Assembly (NCBI GenBank): GCA_016987375.1
Contig: PJRA01000005.1
Coordinates: 987,392 to 1,033,017, forward strand
Source: Brachionus koreanus
Lineage: Eukaryota; Rotifera; Eurotatoria; Ploima; Brachionidae
Reading direction: 5' to 3'
DNA: 45,626 bases
A program made the position numbers and the translations under genes. Each line of letters begins with the position of its first letter. Position 1 is the first letter of the stretch. This document shows positions 31,701-42,264 of this stretch, in pieces. The notes under the pieces are model-generated. The model had not been told where the DNA came from and made no database searches. It saw nothing but the letters and a program-made list of their open reading frames with translations.

Positions 31701-34700
31701 TACTCCTTTTTTAAATGTATTTTCGGTCAAGAAAGCATTCATCATTCTTATGATACTAGCTCCCTTCGATTAAAATTGACTTTATTGACTTTTTAATTTA
31801 ATAAGAAATTACTTTTCCATAGCTTATTCCATCAAAAAGCGAGGTAATTTCATTTGGATCATTTACTTCTACACTAATTGGATGACTGGATTCAAGACTG
31901 TCTTGGACAAACGGTCCAAGTTCAGAAACAAAAAAGTAGTCCAACTTAAAAAAAATATCGTTGAATTTCAATCAACCAACATTAGTCAATAATTTACATC
32001 TCTCCATTCAGGGTGAGAGTGATTAAGACCAAGATATTCAACCCATGAAGCAAAGCCTTCATTCAACCATAAATCATTCCACCATCGCATGGTGACCAAA
32101 TTACCAAACTTAGTTTTTCAAAAATTAACAAACAAAAAGTTGGCATTGTGAATGTTGGAACAAAATTAAAAAATAAAAAATGTTCTGTAAAATGTGTCAG
32201 TTGATGCATAATTTCTATAATCGCCCAAAATTCACAATTTTAAAAAAATTGTTTACCCATTGATGAGCCAACTCGTGGGAGACGACGAGAGACACTCGTC
32301 TTTTATTAGCTATGGTATCCGTGACGTTGTTGTACAAAAGAGATGTTTCACGATACGCTATCAAACCCCAGTTCTCCATTGCCTTAAAGAAAAAAATTTT
32401 TCTTCGTTTTGAAAAAAATTTTCTTCATATTACACCAGAATTAAAATCAGGAATTGATATTTGAGCTTGTTAAATATGAAAATTAAATTAAAAAAAATCA
32501 AATTAAAAAATTTAATTTTTTTACTAGATTTTGGTAATGGATAAGGAACATCGAAGTAATCGACAAAAAAATCGATTATTTTTGCCGCTTCTTCAAGTCC
32601 AAAATCTCCTTCACCATTATCTATTGCTTCAGGTCTAGCAGCCACTTCTACCAAGACATCTTTGTCTGTTGTTTTCGATATAGATTTAAATTCAGCTATA
32701 ACATAAGCAACCAGATAAGTTGACATAGGAACAGTTCTGTTGTAAAAGTCAATTTCCCAGTCAGAATCATAAGGCTGAGTGTCAGCTATTGGATTGTTTG
32801 AAAAAGAAACATGAGTTTTTGGTCGAATAATTCTCAAAGAAAATTCTGCTTTCAGAGCTGGTTCATCAAAGCAAGGAAACGCTCTACGAGCATATGTTGG
32901 CTGAAATTTTGTCGTAGCCAAACTAAATATTTAAAAAAATATTTTCTGATATTATAAAACTTTCATTTTTAAGAAGAACATTGAAATTCAATAAATAATG
33001 TTGAAATAAAACATAATAATAGGTGCTCCTGTAAATCAACAATTAGTTTATTTAATGAATTTATTAACCTAATAAAAAAAATAAACCTAAAATCTTATGA
33101 TTATGATGAAATTTAATATTTTATATTGCATTCAATTTAAAGACAAATTTTCAAAATTATTAGACAAGCTTAACGATTACTTACTATTATTAAAAATTTT
33201 GTTTTCATATTATTTTTTATTGTGAAAATAAAATTTATAATCAATTTTATTTTGTTAATAATAATGACATTCAGAATTTTAGAATAAAAAACAAAAATAA
33301 AATTTTAAATTGTAATAACTATTTTTCTTTTCTAAAAACGCAATTTCCCTCTGCAATTACTGTATACAGTTTTTGCAAACATTCATTTTCGGATTAAACA
33401 AAGTTGCTCAAACATTAAAGATTTTACAGAACTAATTCTTACGTATTGTTCTTTTTGGATTCCATCAAAAAGAGACTGATTCTGTCTATTAACTAGTGCT
33501 TTTCTGATGTAGAATATTTATTCTGGTAAGACCTTACTAACTGGCATTATGCGAAACTACTGCGCAATAGAATTATTAGGTCGTTTTTAGGATGCTTTTA
33601 AGGACTTATTGAAAATTTACTAAATTAACCTGTTCAGCTGCTATCTAAAGTTTTTTTTTTTCTCTAAACATCTTTTAAAATTAAGAAGTTATGATCTTTT
33701 AAAGTTTATCTAAATTTTTAGACCACACCCATTTATTGCCTGGAATAGGTCAAAGTCATGTCTTTGACTTGTTGGAAAAAATTTAAAAAGTACAAGTCTT
33801 TACTTTGTATTTTTAAAGTTATTATTAATTTATTACAAGAAATAAATTATTGATTAAAAAATATTTTCATGGTTTTTACTTTGCAATTTTCACTTAGGTT
33901 CTAAAAATTTTAATTTTCATTTTGATTCAATTTATTTAACTTATATCAGAATTGAATTGTCTATGTTGGCCAAAACTATTGAAACAAATTATTATCGTTT
34001 GATTTCTAAAAAAAATTTTTGAATGACTTACATCTTAAAATAAATTAAATTGCAATTTTGCTTTTAAACTTAAGATTATCCAGCACTCACACGTGCATTC
34101 CTCGAACAGTTTTTTTATCAAAATGAAAATTAAAATTTTTGAGAACTAGGTGAAAATTGCAAAGTAAAAACCATGAAAATATTTTTTAATCAATAATTAA
34201 TTTCTTTAAATAAATTAATAATAACTATAAGTTAGTTAGAAAGTCAAGTCTTGTAATTTTTAATTTTTTTAAAACAAATCAAAGTCACGACTTGTTCAGA
34301 CTTTTTTTCCAAACTTTTGTACAAGTCTGGAATTTACTCAAATAGTAATAACTATTCAAGTTCTATTATACTCTAGGAAAATCTTTTTGTTTAATCAAAA
34401 TCATTAGAAAAATGAAACTATTAAGTTCAACAAAGAATTACTAGTGTTTTTTTTTGTTTTTATCTTCGAATGAACTCCGATAGAATCCATACAGTTTGTC
34501 TAAAATGACACCTTCAAATTTGATTCCAAGACTGTAGTTAGCATTTTGTTTGCAATTTTTGTTAAAATAAAGAGTAACAAAATCTTTTTTAGGGTCAAAT
34601 ATGAATTTTGGTTCAATTTTTAGATCTGGATCGTTTGGTGAAGAAAAATTTCCAAATTTAAGATGTAAGTCTTTCTGGTGGAAAACAATTTTATTAGTTG

Positions 34701-35131
34701 GCTTGGCGCAGTTAAAATGCATATCAATCCAGCCTTCAAAAGTGAACGCTTTTTCTCCATAACTTTCATTAGGTCCAACATAAGGTTTTATTTCCAGATC
34801 ATACCAAATTGGAACTAGATCATCAGGAAGTCTAACGTCGACTGCCGGCATTGGAGTTGTTGTTTTTACTGGCGTTGTCGGGCATTCATCGGCCCATTCT
34901 TAATCATTCAATTTAATCAAAATAAATAACTTATTGAAAAGGCTTACCTTGAAAAAAACTAGGATTTCGGCACATATAAGGCTTACATTGTCTATTTAGC
35001 TGATTGTCGTCTAGTTCTGTATTACTGCACGATTTTCCAAAATAAGTAGCAATTATGGACACAACTAGAATGACAGAGAATGCAGCAACTCCAACTAGAA
35101 GATATCTTTTAGAAATTTGAACTTTTTCCAT
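28745..35131 (-). CDS. M1-family aminopeptidase N-like membrane zinc metallopeptidase
   Basis: Thirteen exons fit in phase: 35131-34948, 34898-34442, 32922-32525, 32465-32434, 32382-32257, 32108-31998, 31944-31813, 31763-31698, 30397-29654, 29601-29528, 29468-29364, 29314-29147 and 29102-28745. They sum to 2955 nt, or 984 aa, the usual length for this family. A membrane anchor at about residues 11-31 makes it a type II ectoenzyme; a short Thr/Pro linker follows. The catalytic set is complete: GAMEN at 357-361, HELAH at 393-397, the third zinc ligand Glu 18 residues later (NEGFA, E416), and the transition-state Tyr in ISYGKGAS (Y478). It should remove N-terminal residues from extracellular peptides; the substrate is unknown. 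The C-terminal ERAP1-like helical domain is present through [10 protein letters not shown] and NFNTEF. Two large introns are about 1.5 and 1.3 kb; the latter holds an LTR fragment and a MITE. A 3' splice site stands at 35144, 12 nt before the ATG. Confidence 0.93.
30703..30854 (-). repeat. Partial LTR (same family as 20946-21245) in an aminopeptidase intron
   Basis: The reverse complement runs from gtgatatagcgacatctt through ggttagttaac-type sequence, gagcataaatagctgctcc and cggatagacgggccc to TAAACATTACA. It corresponds to the last ~150 bp of the LTR, beginning at the hairpin downstream of the TATA box. The promoter half is missing. It lies in the intron 31697-30398 and is oriented with the gene. 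Confidence 0.8.
31378..31592. mobile_element. 215-bp piggyBac-like MITE in an aminopeptidase intron
   Basis: TTAA (31374-31377) precedes CACTAGAAAGCCCGG. The right end, inverted, is CACTAGAACGCCCGAGG and is followed by a decayed taaa. A subterminal palindrome (aggggtctaaaaaacccct) lies inside the right end. It has no coding capacity. Its length is the same as the element at 5762-5976, although the inner sequences differ. Confidence 0.75.
32923..34441 (-). other. Large second intron of the aminopeptidase gene
   Basis: A 1.5-kb intron between exons ending KNKKKHY and starting LATTKFQP. It has an internal inverted-looking similarity: the segment near 33775-33905 (aagtcatgtctttgac, accatg, cactta) and the one near 34140-34310 contain related stretches in opposite order (ttttcatggtttttactttgcaattttcacttagg against its inverse near 34145). 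No coding frame was seen. Confidence 0.55.
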
Positions 35132-35144
35132 TTTTTTTTAATTC

Positions 35145-35880
35145 TAAAAATATTTGATTTAATTTTTTTCTTAAATTTAAAACTCATTCGTTCACATGAT
35201 AAATTCATTTTTTATTTTTGTTATTTGAATATAAAGATAAAATTTATAATTTAAATGATTTTTGAAATGTTATTTAGCTACCAAGTTATCTATTGTAAAT
35301 AGTTTGAATAATTTGTTTTAAAAAAGGCAAATTCAAAGAAGAACTTATCATTTTAAAAATCAGAAAAGTTGAACGATTAGTTTTTTTTTCAAAAAAATTT
35401 TAATTATTTTTTTAAGTTAGAATTATTTTAGCGATATTTTATCTTTTAAATATCATTTTTGAAAATTTTTTTTTTCATTTAGTTAAATGACAATTTTAAA
35501 ACCTTTTACATTATCTTTTCATAATTTTATTTCGAAAAATAATTTTAAAAAATATAAAGACTAATAAATCTATGGTTTATGATCAAAGACAATTGCCAAA
35601 GATGTCTATTCAGCATCTTGATTTAAATGATTAATTCAAAAGTCTTTACATAGCCTCTAAAGTAAATACCTTTGGTTTCACCATTTTTCACAGTTTTGAT
35701 AAAAAATTCCTGCAAATATGTTTAATTTTTTGACTTGTTCGTCATTTTTTTTCAACTCACTTTTTAAATGTCATGTTTGTATTCCATATCAATTGACTAG
35801 AAAAAAATTGACTAGTAAAACCGAAATTCGGCAATTTAATTTTTCATTATTCAATTTAGTAAATTATTTTTTATATTTTT
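35145..35880. other. Upstream region of the aminopeptidase gene
   Basis: AT-rich, without exons or RNA genes. It presumably includes the promoter. No TATA element can be singled out in such AT-rich DNA. Confidence 0.4.
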
Positions 35881-35899
35881 ATTAAATAAATAATTTGGA

Positions 35900-36960
35900 T
35901 TTGAAATTGAGGACAGTTGCTAGCGGCTTTAGCCCGCTTTTCAGTCCTACTGTTTGGAAGATTTATACAATATAAAGTAAATACAAAAAAGTATGGTTAA
36001 ATAAGGTTAAATCAAATATTGAAGTTAATTTAAACTTAAATAAACAGGAAATTTGCTTTGTCGTCGTTTTTTTCTATTCTAAATGACTTGTAGATTGTGT
36101 TTATACCCGTTGTCGGTGAAAAATATTTTTTAATCTTGAGATTAGTGTTTTGGAAGATTTGAAGGTCTTTTTTTATTCTTTGGGTGAATTATTGTAAAAA
36201 AATAAAACAATAATCACAAGCAGACTTGATTATAGATTTGTGTAGAGTCTTGTTTATTTGTTGTTTATCGCAATTGACTTAGTCTATTTGAATTTTTTAA
36301 GGGCTTTTTGTAGAAAAATTAGTACTTTCTTTGAAGTTTGTGCTTTTGCTTTCGATTAAGCTTCAATTCAAGAAAGGTTGGGTTAAATTCGAAAGCAATT
36401 TTTTGGTTTTCTATTTTTTATTTTGTAGATCAATCGCTGTGGAAGTTCTTTCTCAAGCCTGCTGATGAGAAGACTGAATATTATGTTTTGGACTTATTTG
36501 TTTATAACTGCATTTTTTTACAGAATTCCACTATATTGTCATTCGCTTTTTTTAGTAATTTTTTGATTTTCCTCTTTGATTTATTGGTAAAACAAATACA
36601 AAGGTCATGTACTAAAAGTTTGACTTGATATCTATCGGCAAACACATTGCAATGTCATTAAAATAAAAGATGAAGATAATAGGTGATATAAGCCTTCTCT
36701 TTGAGACATCTGTTTTGATTTTCTATGTCTGTGAAGTTGATCTGAAAAACTTCTAAAGTTTGGGTGTTTAAAATTTTTTTTATACTAGTAAGGAAGTAGC
36801 TTGAAGGTTTAAAAATCGAATTTTTAGTTAAAATCTTTAAATTAAATAAAACCCTCTTTATACTATATTTGGAAGATTTATTTAGTAAATCTAGTAAGCT
36901 TAGAAACATTTTACATAGAAACAAACACAACTCGAATATATTTAATAAGCTCTTTGAACT
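35900..36960 (-). mobile_element. Jockey/CR1-like LINE relic
   Basis: Read on the minus strand with several frame changes, the blocks are: SYFLTSIKKILNTQTLEVFQ, LISPIIFIFYFNDIAMCLPI (compare GVPQGSVLSPLLFNIFINDI), WCKK-like EFCKKMQL then NKSKTQYSVFSSAGL, FNPTFLELKLNRK (compare FLGIKLDRKLTF), INNKTRL-like KSIIKSACDYCFIFLQ and TQRIKKDLQIFQN (compare LIRSVIDYAF, RLQNKALR). It ends in a 3' untranslated part with a G+C-rich hairpin (agcggctttagcccgct, 35922-35938). Many stops show it is dead. It is a different family from the LINE at 15774 and 38076. Confidence 0.75.
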
Positions 36961-37009
36961 ATTTAATAAGACTTAGCTACCATTAGTTTAGTCTTTCAAA
37001 GAGCTTATT
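36944..37009. repeat. Nested hairpin
   Basis: The outer arms AATAAGCTCTTTGA (36944-36957) and TCAAAGAGCTTATT (36996-37009) are exact inverses. Inside, aagact and agtctt form a second stem. It borders the 5' end of the LINE relic. It may be a foldback element end; a nearby agaagctt...aagagcttctt adds to the inverted character up to about 37050. Confidence 0.6.
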
Positions 37010-37049
37010 ATTTCAGAAGCTTAATTAAGAAGCTTGATTTAAGAGCTTC

Positions 37050-38070
37050 TTATTAAACAAATACAGCATTTCCTTGCTTAAGAAGACAGCTACTAATAGT
37101 CGAAGAAGCATGTTTAGTACATGCCGAGATATAAACCTAGACCATTTAAAAAAAAAGATCAAAAGTGAAAGGCACAAGTGTCAGAACTTCGAGGTTACAC
37201 AAGGCATTAAATTAAAGTTTATACAAATTAATGAAGCGTTAATACTATAAAATATTGGTCAAATACAGATTTTAAATTAAGATACAATAAAATAAAAAAT
37301 ATTAAAATAATTTAAAATAAAACAAGATTCGATTTAAAGAGCAGGGTTAAATTTTAGGATTCAAAAATTTTAAATCTTGTGTTTTATTTTTTTAAACCTT
37401 TCCAATAGATCCGTCCTCGCGATGAAGCTATTTTATTACAAACAACTTGAGTGTAAATTATAATAACGGGTGGCATTTATTTTTTCCTATACAGTAAAAA
37501 TAAAAAAAAGCACTAGCTCTGAACTTTTAAACTATAAATGTGTAGAAAAATTGAGTGAGGATATTACCTTGCAATTTAAAGAGATCAAAAGTTATTCAAT
37601 AAAAACATATAAGACCCAAATTTATTAGATTTTGGAAGAATGGTGATTTTTTAGTGTTTTTAAATTATTTCTTCTTGAAAACTAGTTAGAAAAAAACAAT
37701 CTATGGCTCATTTTAATCAGAAAAAAATTCTCTACAAAATGGTATATTAAACTGGCAACATATTAATGGTGTCATATGAGGACAACTTTGCTCGTAGCAA
37801 GAAGTCAATTAAAAGGCCAGAGTAATAAATTTGGAAAGTAAGTTTCAGAAAAAATATGAAGTTTAGCAACTAGAAAGAAAATGCTTTAAATATTCTAATT
37901 TTCACTTTTATTTCTTATTTGGTTCATCATTTTTATTTTAAATGAATTTTAGGAAAACCATTTTTGGCCACCCGTTAGTTAAATTTTGAACAGTTACATT
38001 GTTATTTTCTTGTTCAAGTTGATCAATCGTTGATCACATCAAAATAAAATTAAATAAATGTAAAAATTTT
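37050..38070. other. Intergenic AT-rich DNA
   Basis: No exon, RNA gene or defined repeat was supported between the two LINE relics. Confidence 0.4.
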
Positions 38071-38075
38071 AGTTA

Positions 38076-38770
38076 CTAATAATAAATACGGTTTGATAGA
38101 AAGTTTCGCCTTGCTTCACATTTTGTTAGCTTCGAGCGAATGCGATCCTTTGCTCCCGTTACTTCTCCACTTGGTCCTTCATTATTAACTGAACACGTAA
38201 GTTTCGCATCATAATACCAATCGACATGCTTATATTTGTTTTGAATTTTATAAAATTGAATCAGATCTCCACACTCTCGCCTTTCTTTTAGAGTTTCTAA
38301 TCCTAAATTAGCTAGCCTTGGCTCATAATTCAAACTTCTTATCTGTTCAATTTGATCATTTCATTTGACTTGGTTATTCACCATTACACTAAGATCGCGC
38401 TCAGTAGTAGTCTCAGCTAATTTTACTCTGATATCATTCGCGTTTAACATTGAGATTTCTTGCCCAGCAATCATTGAGTTGCCAATATGCATTACTTTAC
38501 ATTTGGAATCATTGAACTCCATACTCCAAAGCTTCGACCACTCAACCATCTTGTCAATATCATCTTGAATTAACATTTGATCATCAGTATTTCTAATGAC
38601 ACTAATCAATTTGCTGTCATCCGCAAACAGCAAACAAAAGTGACTTACTATCATTTATAAAGATCAAAAAAGTAAAGGACCAAGAAATGAACTTTGTGGA
38701 ACCCCACTTAACACATCTACCCAATCAGATTCATACTGACCTATCACTACTCTCGGTTTTCTATCTTAAA
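38076..38770 (-). mobile_element. CR1/L2-like LINE relic (same family as 15774-16690)
   Basis: The minus strand starts [20 protein letters not shown] then SSFLGPLLF, nearly the same as the copy at 16516-16690. After a stop and frameshift it continues LLFADDSKLISVI (the reverse transcriptase active site FADD), MVEWSKLWSMEFNDSKCKVM and HIGNSM, and then MNYEPRLANLGLETLKERRE, CGDLIQFYKIQNKYKHVDW and KCEARRNFLSNRI. It ends abruptly there, lacking the WNSLP block and the 3' tail seen in the sister copies. Two frame breaks make it inactive. Confidence 0.9.
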
Positions 38771-39119
38771 TGCTTGGATTATGCTTGGAAAATTTTACAT
38801 CATTTCCAAGCATAATCAACATCAGTATTAATTAAAGATAAAATATATTGGGAGATTGAATAAATTTGCTCAATAAATTTTTCTGTAAGAAAGATCTTTA
38901 TTTAAATTATTAATTTTGTGAACTTGTTTATGAGGCTCAATCAAACTAAATAAATAAATTATAAATTTTTCTTGCGAAAAATCTATAAAAATAAACTTAT
39001 ATTATTATGAACAACATACATAACTAACATAAAAGTAAATATTTTGTTTGTTAAAAAATTAAAAGTTTGACTATTAAATTTATTAATGAATTTTTTTTTG
39101 AATTTTATTTTTCTTTTAT

Positions 39120-40908
39120 TTATTGCTTAATGATTATTTTCTCTTTAAACTCTACTTGTTGGCAAAACTTGTCGATTAACGGAGAAAACGTAATTGTCTT
39201 TAAAATAAACAAATTTCAAAAGATAATAAAATCAAAAAAAGAAAATTTACCTTAACAAAATTTTGTATAAATTTTTGAGACCTTTTGTTTAAAGAAAATT
39301 GATAATGCAATGCGCGAGAGTAGTATTCACTCAGTTCTCGAAAAACAAAAGGTTTTTCTGAATAATTATTTGGATCTTTTCAAAATAATTAAAATTCAAT
39401 TTTTCAGTAAAAATTTTACTTGGCATTGTTTGAACAATTGGAACAATCAGAGCAAGTTCATGGACAGTCATTTTTGACTTTTGAAAAAATTTCAAAAATT
39501 TAAAAAGTAAATCACAAACACGGCAATCGGTTAACAAAGAAAATATTTCACTTGTCATGGGTATATCTCCAAGCATAAAATAAAATTCATTATTTATAAA
39601 CAAATTTGCTGTTCTCAAAGCATGTACAGAAAAAAATCTTTCTTTTAACACAACTTCAAAATCTTTCCCCGTTAAATTTTGAAAACCTGGTAGTTGTTCT
39701 AAAAAATTTGATAATGAAAATGCATGCTTTTGCATTTCAAAAATGCCTCTTTTTCCAAGCTCACGCGCTAAGTTAGAACCTTTTTCTACCTTGATTGGTT
39801 TATAATTATTCAGAATAAGGTTTCTTGCTTTAATTTCATGCTCTTTAAACTCTTGAGTTTGTTCCAAATATATTTGGTAAACTTTATCTCTAAGTGTACT
39901 AAGTACAATCAATTGATTTTGATGAGAACAATTCAAATATTTTTCAGTGTATAAATTTTTAGGCAAAAATTTTGTCGATTGAGTAAAAAACTGTTGATCA
40001 AGCTTTTCATGTTTTCTCATGTATTTTATTAACAGACAAAATTTATTTTTTCTAATAATGGATGAGTTTTTGTGCATGTGTTCATTTTTTGGCACCATTT
40101 CTTTCATGTAATTTGGTATTCTTCCAACTCTGACGTGCGACAAAGACATTCCAGCTTTTAAACAAGTCATCCATCGACAGTACTTGCATTTTCTTGTATC
40201 TTTTGGATGAATGATACAATTCTGATTTCCTTTGCAGGTATAATTTTTGTGTTTGATGAGACTTCTCTTGAAAAAACCCTTTTAAATTATAGAATAAAAT
40301 TTAATGCAAAGCTTTAAGATATTTTTTCTAATTGATCTTACTAAAATAAATAAATAAACACTAAAAAGTGCAGAAAAATTTTTAAAAGCTGAAAAATAGA
40401 TAAAACCAACAAAATTAATAAATCGTATTTACTAAGAAATAAAAAAAATATGTGCCTCTCTATAGTCTTTTTTATTTTTGTGATATGTTTTTATAAATTT
40501 GTAAAATATTATTGGATTAAAACCAGAAAATTTTCATTTTAGCATAATTAGCACACAATCATCAAAAAAATTGTTTCCAGATTTATTTTCAGAGCTTTGA
40601 ATAGACTTGTTTGAAATTTTATTTTTTAAAATATTTAATTGAATTAAATGTTGAACAAAAATTTTAAATTTAATCAAATATTAGCTCAAATTTTCATCTT
40701 TACAGATTGTATAAAATATTATTACTTTACATCCTTCACAAGAACAAACACCATAATGAATGCCTGTGGCCTCACTATTACAAATTTTACACTTTCCAAA
40801 ATTAAATTTAGTCTCAAATACTTCATTTTGACATCTCTTTTGGCTTAGACTGTATTCATGCGAAATAGCTTCAAGTATTTCTTTTTCACTCAAATTTCTA
40901 TCAATCAT
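39120..40908 (-). CDS. Nuclear hormone receptor (complete DNA-binding and ligand-binding domains)
   Basis: Four exons fit in phase: 40908-40726, 40278-39420, 39357-39251 and 39197-39120. They sum to 1227 nt, or 408 aa. The first zinc finger reads CKICNSEATGIHYGVCSCEG and the exon junction lies exactly in CEGCK|GFFKR, giving the P-box CEGCKG. The second finger reads YTCKGNQNCIIHPKDTRKCK then YCRWMTCLKAGM. A hinge and a ligand-binding domain of about 300 residues follow, ending in helical blocks RELSEYYSRALHYQFSLNKR and PLIDKFCQQV. It should be a DNA-binding transcription factor of the nuclear receptor family; subfamily and ligand cannot be told by eye. No obvious acidic AF-2 helix is seen at the C-terminus. 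A 3' splice site (tttttag) stands 2 nt before the ATG, so a further 5' exon or trans-splicing is likely. A paralogue lies at 44736 onward. Confidence 0.92.
39780..40016. repeat. Near-identical tract shared with 45390-45626
   Basis: Over about 236 bp the two nuclear receptor genes differ at one visible base (39891/45491 region, gtaaact against gtaagct). Just downstream in the genes, identity falls off sharply within a few codons. This marks a recent conversion or partial duplication tract; its other end lies beyond the window on the right-hand copy. Confidence 0.85.
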
Positions 40909-40929
40909 TTCTAAAAAAATTATCTTATA

Positions 40930-41657
40930 AAAACAAATATTTTTAATTTAGATATACTAAGCGTAAAAAAAAACCAAAAGTTAAAATTATAACTAAACTA
41001 ATATACGCTTAATATACTATATAACTAGTATTTGATTTGAAAATTTTAAGAAATATTTCTTATTATGGAGTTTATAAAGGCTTTGGATACTGTTTTAATT
41101 AAAATAAATACCTTCAAATTAGATTTTCAAAGAATATTTACAAGTTTGGTTTTGATTGTTATTTCTTATTTGATTAAAAGCTAAAATTTTTTTCAATTTT
41201 TCTAAGTTTATCTTTTAAAATCCTTTTTATTCCAATTTTTTGTTTATATTTTTTTAGAATCGTTTCGCATTATTTTGTTTCAAGAATTTTCTTTTTGCCA
41301 AACAAATAAAAAAAAATTTTTTTTTGACGCAAAAAGTTAATCAAATATTGTTAAGATTCCTTCTTTTCAAAATTTTTTAACAAATAATTAGAATTTTAGA
41401 TTCCTTAAATTTAAAAGCAAATATTAATTATCAAATTAAAGGTTCAAAAGCAAATATTAACTTTATGATTTTGAAATTCTTAGTGTTTTTTAAATAGAAC
41501 ATTTTCTCAATTTTCAGCTAAATTTTTTAATTTAATATTTTTATTTTTTTATTTTAATTATCTGGCCTTTCTGTTTTTTTTACTCTTCTATTATGTTTTT
41601 TTTATTTAAATAAAATTAAAAAAATTAAAATATTCTTGTGCAACAATATATTACAAG
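40930..41657. other. Upstream region of the nuclear receptor gene
   Basis: AT-rich, with no exon or RNA gene recognised. It presumably carries the promoter of the receptor gene transcribed leftward. Confidence 0.4.
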
Positions 41658-42021
41658 TGTAACATCCCCTTTACTACAGGTCCCACCACTCACAGATTCT
41701 AAATATATATTTACTTGTTTTTAGCATTTAGAAGAGAGCTTTAGAATAGAAGAGAAAATAAAGATTTAGAAATCGCATCTTTTCTTTTTTTTTAATATAT
41801 TTAATAGTACCACGGAATTAAATTGGTGATAGCGGTGAAAATTTTTTCTCACTCAAGTGTAAACGAAAATTTTTACAATACCACGTTTTAAAAAAAAAAT
41901 TATTTTTGCTTGTTTTTCTTGTGTGTGTTTATTTTTTTCGTTTTCGTTTTTGTGTTTTTTTTATTGCTTTTTTGTTTTTTTTTTTGGACATCGGAAGATG
42001 TCTTCAGTAAGGGGAGAGAAA
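41658..42021 (+). repeat. Probable solo LTR (TGTAACA-type)
   Basis: It begins TGTAACATCCCC with gtcccaccactcacagattc shortly after, as does the sequence at 42022 and, inverted, at 42264. The end falls at ggggagagaa, directly before the next TGTAACA. Inside are an aataaa signal and long T-rich runs. The TGTAACACC start is common in Ty3/Gypsy LTRs. No internal retroelement genes are seen. Confidence 0.55.
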
Positions 42022-42084
42022 TGTAACACCCCCTGTACTCCAGGTCCCACCACTTATAGATTCTATATATATATATATATATAT
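42022..42084 (+). repeat. Second LTR start in tandem with the first, ending in (TA)n
   Basis: TGTAACACCCCC, then ctccaggtcccaccactt and agattc, is a direct copy of the start at 41658. It runs into a TA repeat and is cut off there. Confidence 0.6.
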
Positions 42085-42138
42085 TTAGATTTTTTTAATT
42101 TAATATGGTGGCACTATTAAATAAATTTAAAAAAAAGA

Positions 42139-42264
42139 AAAGATGCAATTTCTAAATCTTTATTTTCTCTTCTATTCTAAAACTCTCTTCTAAGTGCAAA
42201 AACAACTAAATATATATATATAGAATCTGTGAGTGGTGGGACCTGGAGTACAGGGAGTGTAACA
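42139..42264 (-). repeat. Inverted LTR start
   Basis: The reverse complement begins TGTTACACTCCC and follows the LTR at 41658 for about 125 bp (ctccaggtcccaccactcac, tagaagagagttttagaata, aataaagatttagaaat). Together with 41658-41780 it forms a large inverted repeat separated by about 360 bp. Confidence 0.75.

Noticed and set aside
36338..36628. 96-residue Phe-rich open frame on the + strand
   Set aside because: Antisense to a recognisable LINE relic on the minus strand.
42060..42084. (TA)n as a regulatory TATA element
   Set aside because: A simple TA microsatellite inside an LTR fragment; no gene start nearby.
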